Shown: in pieces, positions 35,927 to 45,290 of the stretch | Numbering within the stretch: the stretch's first letter is position 1 | Layout of the letters: the number at the start of each line of letters is the position of its first letter | Assembly (NCBI RefSeq): GCF_943737005.1 | Contig: NZ_CALSFU010000020.1 | Span: forward strand, 1-64,000 | Origin: Achromobacter sp. Marseille-Q4962 | Lineage (GTDB): Bacteria > Pseudomonadota > Gammaproteobacteria > Burkholderiales > Burkholderiaceae_B | Direction of reading: 5' to 3' | DNA: 64,000 bases | Position numbers and translations under genes: made by a program | Notes under the pieces: model-generated | Told to the model about the DNA's origin: nothing | Databases searched by the model: none | What the model saw: the letters and a program-made list of their open reading frames with translations, nothing else

Positions 35927-36142
35927 CTATTCGTTTCCTTCGAGGCGCATGCCGATCTTCAGGCCCACCTGCCAGTGCGCGACCTTGCCGTCCTTGATGT
36001 GGCCGCGCACTTCCGTGACTTCGAACCAGTCCAGGTTGCGCAGGGTTTCCGAAGCGCGCGCGATGGCCCGGGCAATCGCGTCATCGGTGGACGTCGTGGA
36101 AGAGCCCACCAGCTCGATCTGCTTGTACACGTGATTCGTCAT
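35927..36142 (-). CDS. Dodecin
   Basis: 71 residues, the normal dodecin length. HVYKQIELVGSSTTSTDDAI and ASETLRNLDWFEVTEVRGHI match the family, with the flavin-stacking tryptophan in LDWFEV. Dodecins form hollow dodecamers that store or buffer FMN, riboflavin or CoA in the cytoplasm. Divergent from the DUF6496 gene across 184 bp. Confidence 0.95.
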   Translation of the reverse strand: MTNHVYKQIELVGSSTTSTDDAIARAIARASETLRNLDWFEVTEVRGHIKDGKVAHWQVGLKIGMRLEGNE

Positions 36143-36326
36143 CGCTCGTCTCCGTTGTGGTGAGGAAAAACCGGGAACGGCCCGCCGGGTGCTGACGCTT
36201 ACGACCGGCAATCCATTCGTACACACAGCATACGCGCGCGGCGCTATGGTGGTGTTACGAGTTCCGTCGCGGCGTGACGCCGCGGCGATCCGTTCTCGCA
36301 ACCGCAAGCAAGCCAAGGAGATCGTC

Positions 36327-36839
36327 ATGCCTGAACGCAAGACCCTGGAGCGAGCCGCGCGCGACAAGAAGCAAGGAAAATCGGCGTCCACCCAGGCGGG
36401 GGAATTCGTGCGCGAGGAGATCGACCGCGTGCGCGCCGGCAAGCACGGTGTCAAATCCACCAAGCAGGCCATCGCCATCGGGCTCTCGAAAGCGCGGCGC
36501 GCCGGCGTGGACGTGCCCGCCTCCAAGAGCGCCAGCTCCGCCACGCGCCGCAAGGCCGAACAGGACAAGCGCGCCAGCCGCGATGGACACGCCAAGTCTT
36601 CCACCCGTTCCCAAGCCACCACCAAGGCGCTGAAGAAGGAAAGCGGCGCACCCGTTTCGCGCGGCGCGCTGTCGCGCCAGGCCAGCCGCGCCGCCGCCAA
36701 GCGCACGGCGGCCGACCGTTCGGCCGCGGCGCGCAAGGCGGCCCGCACCAAGGGCGCGGCCGGACGCTCGGCGGCGGCCAAGAAAGCCGCCCGCACGCGG
36801 GCCGCGAACCGCGCCGCCGCGGCGCACGCGCACCACTGA
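36327..36839 (+). CDS. DUF6496 / histone-like basic protein
   Basis: 170 residues; start ATG at 36327 with AAGGAG. The N-terminal half has EEIDRVRAGKHGVKSTKQAI and AIGLSKARRAGVDVP, the DUF6496 core seen in plasmid- and chromosome-encoded small proteins. The C-terminal half is a lysine-, alanine- and arginine-rich tail (RAAAKRTAADRSAAARKAAR) like histone H1 or eukaryote-type AlgP tails. It is probably DNA- or RNA-binding. Convergent, 1 bp from the next gene. Confidence 0.8.
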   Translation: MPERKTLERAARDKKQGKSASTQAGEFVREEIDRVRAGKHGVKSTKQAIAIGLSKARRAGVDVPASKSASSATRRKAEQDKRASRDGHAKSSTRSQATTKALKKESGAPVSRGALSRQASRAAAKRTAADRSAAARKAARTKGAAGRSAAAKKAARTRAANRAAAAHAHH

Positions 36840-36840
36840 G

Positions 36841-37758
36841 TCAGACGCCCGCGCCGTCTTCCGCGTCGAAAGCCTGGAAACGCTCGCGCAGATAATCGCG
36901 CAGCCGCTTGACGGCCGGAGACAGCAGCATGCGGTGCACGCACAGCAGGTAGACCGGCGAAGGCTCGGTGCCGTAGCCGGGCAGCAGCGGCACCAGACGG
37001 CCGGCGCGCAGGTCGGCCAGCACGTCGAAACGCGACTTGTAGGCCACGCCCCGGCCGGCCAGCGCCCAGCGGCGCACCAGCTCGCCGTCGTCGCCCGCCC
37101 GGTCGCCCTGCACGGGCACGGTCAGCGGCGCGCCGTCGCGCTCGAAGCGCCAGCGGTCGTGCAGGGTTTCGCCCAGCACGAAGGACAGGCAGTTGTGCCG
37201 CCGCAGGTCGGCGGGCGTGCGCGGCACGCCGTGGCGCTGCAGGTAGGCGGGCGAGGCGCACACCACGCGGCGGTTGTGCTCGGCCACCGGCAGCGCCACC
37301 AGGCTGGAATCGTCGGGCGTGCCGTAGCGCACCGCCAGGTCCACCGGCTGCCGGTAGAGGTCGGCCAGGCGGTCGCTGATGCGCACCTGGAAATGCACGC
37401 GCGGATGGCGCGCCTGGAATTCGTCCAGCCACGGCAGCAGCACGTTGCGGCCCAGGTCCGACGGCACCGAAACCGACAGCGTGCCGCCCACCGCGGTCTT
37501 GTCCCGGGCCAGCGCGTTGCGGCCCGCCTCCAGCGCCGCGAGCGCGGCGCGCGCGTGCTCCAGGTAGCGCTCGCCGTCCGCGGTAAGCCGGATGCTGCGC
37601 GTGGAACGCACGAAGAGCCGCGCGTCCACCGCCGCCTCCAGCCGCTTGAGCGCGGCGCTGGCCACCGCCGGCGTCACGTCGAGTTCGCGGGCCGCGGCCG
37701 AGAAGCCGCCCAGGTCGGCCGCCGCCACGAAAATGCGCAGGTCGTCGAAACGGACCAT
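36841..37758 (-). CDS. LysR-family transcriptional regulator
   Basis: 305 residues. DNA-binding domain at 1-60 (DDLRIFVAAADLGGFSAAARELDVTPAVASAALKRLE) and substrate domain with GTLSVSVPSDLGRNVLLPWL and VDLAVRYGTPDDSSLVALPV. The AsnC/CrgA-like subgroup often controls a divergent oxidoreductase; here the divergent genes are an SDR and a zinc-type dehydrogenase. The intergenic space of 119 bp should hold both promoters. Confidence 0.93.
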   Translation of the reverse strand: MVRFDDLRIFVAAADLGGFSAAARELDVTPAVASAALKRLEAAVDARLFVRSTRSIRLTADGERYLEHARAALAALEAGRNALARDKTAVGGTLSVSVPSDLGRNVLLPWLDEFQARHPRVHFQVRISDRLADLYRQPVDLAVRYGTPDDSSLVALPVAEHNRRVVCASPAYLQRHGVPRTPADLRRHNCLSFVLGETLHDRWRFERDGAPLTVPVQGDRAGDDGELVRRWALAGRGVAYKSRFDVLADLRAGRLVPLLPGYGTEPSPVYLLCVHRMLLSPAVKRLRDYLRERFQAFDAEDGAGV

Positions 37759-37877
37759 GGATCTATTTTCAAAAATCCGTTGAAACTGACTGCGATGCTA
37801 GCGGGTTTTTCCGCTGCCGGACATGGGCAATCATGCGGCCATACCCGTTTTCCCTTTTCTCTTTCAGGAGTCCTCGC

Positions 37878-38672
37878 ATGAAAATCGAACTCAACGGCAA
37901 GAAGGCGCTGGTGACCGGTTCGTCGGGCGGCATCGGCCTGGCCATCGCGCAGGGCCTGGCCGAGGCGGGCGCCGAGGTAGTGCTGCATGGCCGCAACGCC
38001 GACAAGCTCGCCGCCGCGCGGGCCGCCGTCGCCAGCCGCCATCCCGGCGCGCGCCTCGGCACCGTGCAATCGGATCTCGCCACCGCCGACGGCGCCGCCG
38101 CCCTCTGCGCCGCCCATCCCGACGTGGACATCCTGGTCAACAACGCGGGCTACTTCGCGCCCAAGTCCTTCACCGAGATCACCGACGACGATTGGCAATA
38201 CATGCTGGACGTGAATGTGATGAGCGGCGTGCGGCTGTCGCGCCACTACCTGCCCCGCATGATGGCGGCCAACTGGGGGCGCATTGTCTTCATCTCCAGC
38301 GAATCGGCCCTGCAGATCCCGGCCGAGATGATCCACTACGGCGTGAGCAAGACCGCGCTGCTGGGCGTCTCGCGCGGGCTGGCCGAACTCACCGCCGGCA
38401 CCGGCGTCACGGTCAACGCCGTGCTGCCCGGCCCCACGCGCTCCGAAGGCGTGGCCGGGTTCTTCGCCGAAATGGCCAGGGAGCAGAACGTGCCGCAGGC
38501 GCAGATGGAAAGCGACTTCATCGCCCGGCACCGGCCCAGTTCGCTGCTGCGCCGCCTGGCCACCGTGGAGGAAGTCGCCAACATGGTGGTCTACGCCTGC
38601 TCCGCGCAGGCCTCCGCCACCAACGGCGCCGCGCTGCGCGTGGACGGCGGCGTGGTGCGTTCGATCGCCTGA
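37878..38672 (+). CDS. Short-chain dehydrogenase/reductase
   Basis: 264 residues; start has CAGGAG upstream. Rossmann motif VTGSSGGIGLAIA (TGxxxGIG), NNAG motif ILVNNAGYF, catalytic Ser in FISSESAL and YxxxK in HYGVSKTALLG, followed by VNAVLPGPTRSEG. NAD(P)-dependent oxidoreductase; substrate not predictable. First gene of a two-gene unit with the zinc-type dehydrogenase, divergent from the LysR gene. Confidence 0.93.
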   Translation: MKIELNGKKALVTGSSGGIGLAIAQGLAEAGAEVVLHGRNADKLAAARAAVASRHPGARLGTVQSDLATADGAAALCAAHPDVDILVNNAGYFAPKSFTEITDDDWQYMLDVNVMSGVRLSRHYLPRMMAANWGRIVFISSESALQIPAEMIHYGVSKTALLGVSRGLAELTAGTGVTVNAVLPGPTRSEGVAGFFAEMAREQNVPQAQMESDFIARHRPSSLLRRLATVEEVANMVVYACSAQASATNGAALRVDGGVVRSIA

Positions 38673-38692
38673 ACCCTCATGCATCCGAGCCC

Positions 38693-39706
38693 ATGAAAGC
38701 CATCGCCTATTATCGCAACCTGCCCGCCGCCGATCCCGAGTCGCTGCAGGACGTCACCCTGCCCGACCCCGTGCCCGGCGAACGCGACCTGCTCGTCGAA
38801 GTGCGCGCCATCTCGGTCAACCCCGTGGACGTGAAAGTCCGCGCCAACCGCCGCCCCCGGGACGGCCGACCCGAAGTGCTGGGCTGGGACGCGGCCGGCG
38901 TGGTGCGCGCCGTGGGCGCGCGCGCCGGCCTCTTCAAGCCGGGCGACCGCGTGTACTATGCCGGCGCGCTGGACCGCCCCGGCGCCAATAGCGAACTGCA
39001 CGTCGTCGACGAGCGCCTGGTGGGCCGCATGCCCGAAAGCCTGGACTATGCCCAGGCGGCCGCGCTGCCGCTCACCACCATTACCGCCTGGGAGCTGCTG
39101 TTCGACCGCCTGCGCGTGCTGGACAACGCGGCGCCCAGCCAGCGCAGCCTACTGGCGGTCGGCGCGGGCGGCGGCGTGGGCTCCATCCTGGTGCAGCTCG
39201 CGCGCCAGCTCACGGGCCTCACCGTCATCGGCACCGCCTCGCGCCCGCAAACCCGCCAATGGGTGCTGGACCTGGGCGCCCATCACGTCATCGACCACAG
39301 CCGGCCGCTGGCCTCCGAGCTGCGGCGCGGCGGGTTCGGCCAGGTGGACTTCATCGCCGGCCTGACCCAGACCGACCAGCACTTCGGCCAGATGGCCGAG
39401 GCCATCGCGCCCCAGGGCCGGATCGCGCTCATCGACGACCCCGGCGCCATCGACGTGCGCCTGCTCAAGAGCAAGGCCGCCTCGCTGCATTGGGAATTCA
39501 TGTTCGCCCGCCCGTTGCACGGCACGCCCGACATGATCGCCCAGCACGGGTTGCTGGAGCAGACGGCGCGCCTGGTCGACGCCGGCCGGCTGCGCACCAC
39601 GCTGGGCGAGCACTACGGCGCCATCAACGCCGCCAACCTGCGCCGCGCCCACGCCTTCCTCGAAAGCGGCAAGGCGCGCGGCAAGATCGTGCTGGAAGGG
39701 TTCTGA
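38693..39706 (+). CDS. Zinc-type alcohol dehydrogenase-like / quinone oxidoreductase
   Basis: 337 residues from the ATG at 38693. GroES-like N-terminal domain (VRAISVNPVDVKVRANRRP; LGWDAAGVVRAVG; FKPGDRVYYAG) and NADP-binding domain with VGAGGGVGSILVQLARQL. The catalytic zinc cysteines of true alcohol dehydrogenases are absent, which fits the zinc-independent quinone oxidoreductase (ZADH/YhfP) group. Follows the SDR gene by 20 bp and is likely induced with it by the LysR regulator. Confidence 0.92.
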   Translation: MKAIAYYRNLPAADPESLQDVTLPDPVPGERDLLVEVRAISVNPVDVKVRANRRPRDGRPEVLGWDAAGVVRAVGARAGLFKPGDRVYYAGALDRPGANSELHVVDERLVGRMPESLDYAQAAALPLTTITAWELLFDRLRVLDNAAPSQRSLLAVGAGGGVGSILVQLARQLTGLTVIGTASRPQTRQWVLDLGAHHVIDHSRPLASELRRGGFGQVDFIAGLTQTDQHFGQMAEAIAPQGRIALIDDPGAIDVRLLKSKAASLHWEFMFARPLHGTPDMIAQHGLLEQTARLVDAGRLRTTLGEHYGAINAANLRRAHAFLESGKARGKIVLEGF

Positions 39707-39709
39707 ACC

Positions 39710-40066
39710 TCAGCCCCGGCCCTCGCGCCGGGCGCGCGCGTGGGGGTCGGCGATCTCGGCTTCGATCTCGGCGATGAGCCAGTCGAACCACCCGCGCTCG
39801 GCGCGCGCGTACACGGCCGCCGCCGGCGTCTTGCCGTCGCGCCAGCCCGGCTGGTGCGCGTCCATCCAGGCCGCCAGGCTCTTGTGCGGCGCCAGCAGCC
39901 CGGACAGCCAGGCCCAGACGTACTGGCCCATGCCGCGGCGCAGCCCCTGGGCGCTGGCGTATATCGCGGGCTCCAGCGCGAGGCTGCCCGTGCGCGCCAG
40001 CCTCGCCTGAGTCCGGCGCAGGATTTCCGCGGCGGCCTGCAATTGTTCGGTGCTGAGCTTTTTCAC
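39710..40066 (-). CDS. Hypothetical protein, conserved-looking
   Basis: 118 residues from a GTG at 40066 preceded by AGGAG. No recognised domain. The sequence is amphipathic and helical (TEQLQAAAEILRRTQARLAR; MGQYVWAWLSGLLAPHKSL), with conserved-looking tryptophans (AERGWFDWLIAEIEAEIAD). It is cytoplasmic by lack of signal. Convergent with the dehydrogenase gene 3 bp away and 78 bp downstream of the epimerase gene. Function unknown. Confidence 0.6.
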   Translation of the reverse strand: MKKLSTEQLQAAAEILRRTQARLARTGSLALEPAIYASAQGLRRGMGQYVWAWLSGLLAPHKSLAAWMDAHQPGWRDGKTPAAAVYARAERGWFDWLIAEIEAEIADPHARARREGRG

Positions 40067-40144
40067 GTCACGACTCCTACGACCTGTTGATACGTACCGG
40101 CGCGGATTATCGCCCGCCCTGCCCCGCCGCTCCAAGCGCGGCCT

Positions 40145-41047
40145 TCAGGCGGCGCGCCGCGACGGCTGCAGCGCCATCAACAGGGTCGCGCCGTAGCGCT
40201 CGCCCGGCTCCAGCACCCGCATGCCCGTGCGCGCCTGGCCCGCCGCCGCCAGGTTGAAGGCATCGGCCACCTGGGTGACCGGCTCCACGCAGAGAAAGTC
40301 CGCGCCGGGCGCGGCGTACACCACCAGATGCTCGAAGGCCGCATCGGCGTGCAGGGTCAGCGCGTGCCCGTCGTCCCAGTGCAGCGTGGCCTGGCCGCCC
40401 CACTGCGACAGATAGGTGTCGCAGCCTTCGGCGGACTGGCGCAGCTCGCGCACGTGCGTGGTTTCGCTGCCCGTGGCCAGGCCCTCGGCATCGGCCTGCC
40501 ACCGGCGCCGGGCATGCAGCGTCACGCGCCGCGCGGTGAAATACGGATGGATGCCGAAGCCGAAAGGCATGGGCGTATCGCCCAGGTTGGCCATCTGCAG
40601 CGTCAGGCTCAGCCCGCGTCCGCCCAGCCGGTAGCGCTGCACGCACTCGAACGGCCACGGCCAGCCCAGCGGATCGTCCTCCGAGGCCAGCACCAGGTCC
40701 ACCGACTCCGGCGACTGCGCGCGCACCGTCCAGGCGCGGTACAGGCCGCTGCCGTGGATGGCGTGCGGCCGGCCGGGCAGCGGCCGCAGCGCATGTTCCC
40801 GGCCCTCGAAAACGAAGCGCCCGTCGCGGATGCGGTTGGAATACGGAACCAGGGGATACGACCCGGCGCGCGGCCAGCGCGGCGCCGGCCATTGGGTTTC
40901 GGTTACCGGAACGATCCATTGATGCTCGCCCGTCGCCAGCCGCGTCAGGCGGCCGCCGGCCGCCGGTGCGAACTCCGCGCGGTGCGCGCCATAGGCGATG
41001 GAAACGCGCCCGGCGGCGTCCAGAATTTCGGGGATGGAAGTAGGCAT
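40145..41047 (-). CDS. Aldose 1-epimerase family protein
   Basis: 300 residues. Galactose mutarotase-like fold with WPRAGSYPLVPYSNRIRDG (substrate arginine), HAIHGSGLYRAW (catalytic His), and FGFGIHPYF (second His). It interconverts anomers of aldoses or a related sugar. No sugar operon is adjacent. Lies 106 bp beyond the CoA-transferase gene on the same strand. Confidence 0.9.
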   Translation of the reverse strand: MPTSIPEILDAAGRVSIAYGAHRAEFAPAAGGRLTRLATGEHQWIVPVTETQWPAPRWPRAGSYPLVPYSNRIRDGRFVFEGREHALRPLPGRPHAIHGSGLYRAWTVRAQSPESVDLVLASEDDPLGWPWPFECVQRYRLGGRGLSLTLQMANLGDTPMPFGFGIHPYFTARRVTLHARRRWQADAEGLATGSETTHVRELRQSAEGCDTYLSQWGGQATLHWDDGHALTLHADAAFEHLVVYAAPGADFLCVEPVTQVADAFNLAAAGQARTGMRVLEPGERYGATLLMALQPSRRAA

Positions 41048-41153
41048 AAGGCTCGTCGCGCGCAGGAAGACGGCGCGCCGCCGGCCGGCAAGCCGCCGCC
41101 CCGGGCGGACGCGCTGCCGCCATGATAGCAAGGCCGCGCGGTCCGGGCGCTGC

Positions 41154-42365
41154 CTATGCCGGCGCCCGGGCCGCGTCCTTCGACTCCGCCTGCCGGATCA
41201 CCCCCTTGGACATCAGCCATTCGATCTGCTGCGCCGACAGGCCCGCCTCGCTCAACACCTCCAGCGTGCTCTGGCCGATCTCCTGCGGCGGCCGGCGATA
41301 GCTGGCCGGCGTGCGGCTGAGCTTGATGGGCGAGGCCACGGAGCGAAAGCCGTCCACCTCGGCCACCATGCCGCGATGCGCCGTGTGAGGATGGTCCAGC
41401 GCCTCGACCACGCTCTGGATCACGCCGCAAGGCACGCCCACCGACACCAGCTTGCGGAACAGCGTCTGCGCATCGAAGCCGCCGAAGGCGCGCTGCAGGT
41501 CCTGCTTGAGTTCGAAGCGATGCACGGCGCGTTGGGCGTTGGTGGCATAGCGCTCGTCCTGCGCCAGGTGCGCGTGGCCCACGGCCTCGCACAGGCGCTG
41601 GAACTGGTTGTTGTTGCCCACCGCCAGGTAGATGGGGTCCGTGGCGGTGGCGTAGGTGTCGTAGGGTGCGATATTGGGATGGCCGTTGCCGGAACGCAGC
41701 GGCGCCCGTCCGGTGAACAACGTGTTGATGGAATGCGGATAGAGGGAAAAGATGGCGCTGTCGTACAGCGCCGATTCCACCGACTGTCCCCTGCCGCTGC
41801 GCTCGCGCTCATGCAGCGCCATCAGGATGCCGATCACGGCGTTCAGCCCCGTGGTCACGTCCACGACGGGCACGCCCATGCGCGTGGGCACGCCGTCGGG
41901 GTCGCCGTTGATGCTCATGAGTCCGCTGAGCGCCTGCACCGCGGCGTCGTAACCCGGCAGCCCGCCCAGCGGGCCGGTGGCGCCGAAGCCGGTGACGCGG
42001 CAGTGGATCAGGCGCGGAAAGCGCCGGCTCAGCGTGTCTTCGTAGCCCATGCCCCAGCGCTCCAGCGTGCCTACCTTGAAGTTCTCGATGAGCACGTCGG
42101 CGTCGGCCAGCAGTTGCATCACCACGTCGCGTCCCTGCGGATCGGACACGTCGACGCACACGGTGCGTTTGTTGCGGTTGATGCCGGCAAAGTACGAAGC
42201 CATGCCCGCCTCGTTGAAGGGCGGCCCCCAGGTGCGGGTTTCGTCGCCCGCCGGCCCTTCCACCTTGATCACGTCCGCGCCATGGTCGCCCAGGATCTGG
42301 GCGCACAGCGGCCCGCCCAGCACGCGCGACATGTCCACGACTTTCAAACCGTCCAATGCTGCCAT
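41154..42365 (-). CDS. CaiB/BaiF (family III) CoA-transferase
   Basis: 403 residues. LKVVDMSRVLGGPLCAQILGDHGADVIKVE at the N-terminus with the nucleophilic aspartate region (VENFKVGTLERWG; GLMSINGDPDGVPTRMGVPV) characteristic of formyl-CoA transferase-like enzymes. It would load CoA on a carboxylic acid. It follows the enoyl-CoA hydratase gene by 30 bp and may activate the acid degraded by the Atu-like genes further right. Confidence 0.92.
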   Translation of the reverse strand: MAALDGLKVVDMSRVLGGPLCAQILGDHGADVIKVEGPAGDETRTWGPPFNEAGMASYFAGINRNKRTVCVDVSDPQGRDVVMQLLADADVLIENFKVGTLERWGMGYEDTLSRRFPRLIHCRVTGFGATGPLGGLPGYDAAVQALSGLMSINGDPDGVPTRMGVPVVDVTTGLNAVIGILMALHERERSGRGQSVESALYDSAIFSLYPHSINTLFTGRAPLRSGNGHPNIAPYDTYATATDPIYLAVGNNNQFQRLCEAVGHAHLAQDERYATNAQRAVHRFELKQDLQRAFGGFDAQTLFRKLVSVGVPCGVIQSVVEALDHPHTAHRGMVAEVDGFRSVASPIKLSRTPASYRRPPQEIGQSTLEVLSEAGLSAQQIEWLMSKGVIRQAESKDAARAPA

Positions 42366-42395
42366 GATGTCTCCTTTTTTCGCGGCGCCCTGGCG

Positions 42396-43253
42396 CTATG
42401 CCAGATCCAGCGCCGACAGTTCCGCGGCCTCGTTCCAGCGGGCGGGCCGTTTTTCCCTGGCCGCGCTCACTCCTTCCAGGGCTTCCGTACGCATCTGCTG
42501 CGCGAACAGCTCGGACGCCGCGTCCAGGTAGCCGCACAGCGCGGCGTTGGATTCCAGGGGCGCCATGGGCAACTGCCCCAGCATGCGCTTGGTGCGCGCC
42601 GACGCCTGCGGCGCGGTGGCCAGAATGGATTCCAGCACCTGCCGCGTGAGCGCCGGCAGGGCCTGGTGCGATTCCGCCACGTGATCCAGCAGCCCGATGC
42701 GGCAGGCCTCGGCGGCATCGATGCGGCGTCCCGTGAGCATGAGCCGCCGGGCGGCGGGCAGCCCCAGCCGCGCGGCCACGAAGGGCAGGATCTGGCCTGG
42801 CACGAGCCCGATGGCCGTCTCGGGAAAACCGAACCGGGCCTCGGGCGATCCGATGGAAATGTCCACCGCGCACGCCAGCCCCGCGCCGCCGCCCATGGCC
42901 GCGCCCTGGACGCACGCCACCGTGACCTGCGGCACCTGGGTCAACCGGGTCAGGAACTCGCCGTAGCGCCGGTTGCCGGCCGCGATCGGATCCTTGCCGT
43001 CCGGCCCGGCCGCCGCCGCGAGCCGGTCGCCGAGGTTGCCCAGGTTGCCTCCCGCGCTGAACGCCGGCCCCGCGGCCGTGAACAGGATGACGCGCACCCC
43101 TCCCAGCGCGGACGCGCTCTCCACGGCCTCGCCCAGCGCCTGTACCATTTCCGCGCCCAGGGGATTCCGGGCGTCGCCCCGGTTCAGGTGGATCCGGAAC
43201 ACCGGCCCCACCCGCGAGGCGCGCACCCACGCTACGCTGTCTTTTTCTTCCAT
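42396..43253 (-). CDS. Enoyl-CoA hydratase family protein (AtuE/methylglutaconyl-CoA hydratase-like)
   Basis: 285 residues from the ATG at 43253 (AGG six bases upstream); ATG at 43265 is an alternative. Crotonase motifs: FTAAGPAFSAGGNLGNLGD (oxyanion hole) and CVQGAAMGGGAGLACAVDISIG, then FGFPETAIGLVPGQILPFV. The first catalytic glutamate of ordinary hydratases (GGGCE) is replaced (GGGAG) while the second (PET) is kept, a pattern I associate with 3-methylglutaconyl/isohexenylglutaconyl-CoA hydratases. That fits the neighbouring carboxylase and AtuA genes. Divergent from the LysR gene. Confidence 0.82.
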   Translation of the reverse strand: MEEKDSVAWVRASRVGPVFRIHLNRGDARNPLGAEMVQALGEAVESASALGGVRVILFTAAGPAFSAGGNLGNLGDRLAAAAGPDGKDPIAAGNRRYGEFLTRLTQVPQVTVACVQGAAMGGGAGLACAVDISIGSPEARFGFPETAIGLVPGQILPFVAARLGLPAARRLMLTGRRIDAAEACRIGLLDHVAESHQALPALTRQVLESILATAPQASARTKRMLGQLPMAPLESNAALCGYLDAASELFAQQMRTEALEGVSAAREKRPARWNEAAELSALDLA

Positions 43254-43347
43254 CTCGAACCTCATTCCAAAGAGCCGCCTACAATCGCGGCACAATACGG
43301 CGACAAGGGCACACGGGATACCTCATGCAACCGGGGATCGTTCTGCG

Positions 43348-44196
43348 ATGAGCATGCGCAATCTTGATATCGGCCTGCTGCGCACCTTCGTGGCCGTGGC
43401 GGAGCGCGAGAACTTCACCAGCGCCGCCGAAAAGGTCTACCGCACGCAGGCCGCGGTGTCGCAGCAGATGCAGAAACTCGAAGCGGTGCTGCAATGCACG
43501 CTGTTCGAGCGGGTGGGCCGCCGCAAGAAGCTGACGGCCGAAGGCATGCGGCTGCTGGAATACGCCCGGCGCATGGTCAGCCTCAACGACGAGGCCTACC
43601 GCGTCGTCACGCAGCAGGAGTTCACCCAGCCCGTGAAGATCGGCTCGTGCGCCGACGCGGTGGACACGCTGATGCCCGCCTACCTCGAGATCTGCGCCGA
43701 GAACTTCCCCAAGCTGAGCATCGACATCCAGGTGGGCCGCAGCCGCTGGCTGGCCTCGGCGCTGCGCAAGGGAGACATCGACCTCATGGTGGACATCGCC
43801 CCGCATCCCGAATTCGCGCACACGGTGCTGCGCACCTCGCCCGTGGCCTGGATCGCCGGCGCCCGCTACCACCCCCAGGCGGGCGCCTCGGTTCCGCTGA
43901 TCCTGATGGAAGCGGCCTGTCCGTTCCGCAGCAGCATGGTGCAGGCGCTGGCCGACGCCCGCATCCCCTGGCACCTTGCCTTCGAAACCTCCACGCTGGC
44001 CGGCGTGCGCGCCGCGCTGCGCGCCGGCCTGGGCATCACCGCCCGCACCGTGGAGATGCTGGCGCCCGACCTGCGCGTGCTGGATCCGCTGGCCCGCCTG
44101 CCGGCCCTGCCGCCGATCAGTTTCGCGCTGTACTGGCGCGCCGACGCCGACAACGAAAGCGCCATGAAAGTCCGCCATCTGATCGCTCCCCCTTGA
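43348..44196 (+). CDS. LysR-family transcriptional regulator
   Basis: 282 residues. N-terminal HTH (IGLLRTFVAVAERENFTSAAEKVYRTQAAVSQQMQKLE) and effector domain (VKIGSCADAVDTLMPAYLEI; TLAGVRAALRAGLGITARTVEML). It separates the leftward hydratase/CoA-transferase pair (divergent, 94 bp) from the leftward Atu-like operon, whose last gene converges with it 9 bp away. It is the likely regulator of the surrounding catabolic genes. Confidence 0.92.
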   Translation: MSMRNLDIGLLRTFVAVAERENFTSAAEKVYRTQAAVSQQMQKLEAVLQCTLFERVGRRKKLTAEGMRLLEYARRMVSLNDEAYRVVTQQEFTQPVKIGSCADAVDTLMPAYLEICAENFPKLSIDIQVGRSRWLASALRKGDIDLMVDIAPHPEFAHTVLRTSPVAWIAGARYHPQAGASVPLILMEAACPFRSSMVQALADARIPWHLAFETSTLAGVRAALRAGLGITARTVEMLAPDLRVLDPLARLPALPPISFALYWRADADNESAMKVRHLIAPP

Positions 44197-44205
44197 ACGC
44201 GCCGC

Positions 44206-45255
44206 TCAGGGCTGGCGCATGCCGGCTTCGACGATGATCTTTCCCCACTCCCGGGTATCGCGCGCCTGCAGGCGGCGCAGATAGTCGGGCGACACGGGCG
44301 TGGGAACCAGGCCCTTTTTCACGAGAAACTCCTGGCCGGCCGGCGCTTGCAGCGCTTCGCCGATCCAGCGCGACAGCGCGGCCGACACGGGCGGCGGCGT
44401 GGTGGCCGTGGCGCTCCACATCGCGATCCACGAGCTGACGTCGAAATCCGGATAGCCCAGTTCGGCCACGGTGGGCACCTCGGGCAGCGTGGCGACGCGC
44501 TGGGCGCTGGACAGCGCAAGCGCCCGCACGGCGCCGGCCCGCACCTGGGGCAGCGCGGTCACCATATCGCAGAAGTAGTAGTCGAACTGCCCGCCGATCA
44601 GGTCGGTCATGGCCTGCGCGCTGCTCTTGTACGGCACGTTCACGGCGTTGATGCCGCTGAGCTGCTTGAAGCGCTCACCGGCAATGCGCCCGCCCACGTT
44701 GGCGCTGGCGAACGACAGGGGCTGGCCGCTTTTCTTCGCCCAGTCCAGAAAGCCCGCGATCGAGTCCTGCGCAATGCGCCGGGGGTTGACGAGCATGGCG
44801 TAGGGCGTGGTGGCCAGCGTGGCCAGCGGCGTGAAATCGGCTTCGGGGTCGTAGCCCAGCTTGCGGTAAATGGTGGCATTGGCCGCATGGGTGGACGAGC
44901 CCGAAACCAGCAGGTTGTAGGCATCGCCCGACGGCGCCCGCACCACGAACTCGGCGGCGATGTTGCCGTCCGCGCCGGGCCGGTTTTCCACAATGGCCGG
45001 CTTGCCGCCGCGCAGGGCGATTGCCTCGCCCACGTAGCGGGCCAGGCTGTCGGACGCGCCGCCCGCGCCGTACGCCACCACGATGCGGACCTGCTTGTCC
45101 AGCCTGGGTTCGGACGCGCCGGCCTGCTGCGCCAGCGCCGCGCGGCCGGCCGGCAGGCCCAGCAGGCCGAGCACGCCTGCCCTGCGCAACAGCTCCCGGC
45201 GCGACAGCAGGAAACGGGACTCCGGATTCGCCACAGGGGCTGAATGTCTGTTCAT
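44206..45255 (-). CDS. Bug/TctC-family periplasmic solute receptor
   Basis: 349 residues; start has GGAG upstream. The N-terminus SRRELLRRAGVLGLLGLPAGRAALA has a twin-arginine-like signal. Bug features: QVRIVVAYGAGGASDSLARYV, ENRPGADGNIAAEFVV, VNVPYKSSAQAMTDLIGGQFDYYF. It lies 35 bp after atuA as the last gene of the leftward operon, so its ligand is probably the acid fed to this pathway. No membrane subunits nearby. Confidence 0.9.
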   Translation of the reverse strand: MNRHSAPVANPESRFLLSRRELLRRAGVLGLLGLPAGRAALAQQAGASEPRLDKQVRIVVAYGAGGASDSLARYVGEAIALRGGKPAIVENRPGADGNIAAEFVVRAPSGDAYNLLVSGSSTHAANATIYRKLGYDPEADFTPLATLATTPYAMLVNPRRIAQDSIAGFLDWAKKSGQPLSFASANVGGRIAGERFKQLSGINAVNVPYKSSAQAMTDLIGGQFDYYFCDMVTALPQVRAGAVRALALSSAQRVATLPEVPTVAELGYPDFDVSSWIAMWSATATTPPPVSAALSRWIGEALQAPAGQEFLVKKGLVPTPVSPDYLRRLQARDTREWGKIIVEAGMRQP

Positions 45256-45290
45256 CTTCTGTCTCCTCGGCTCCGCAAGGCAAGCACGGT

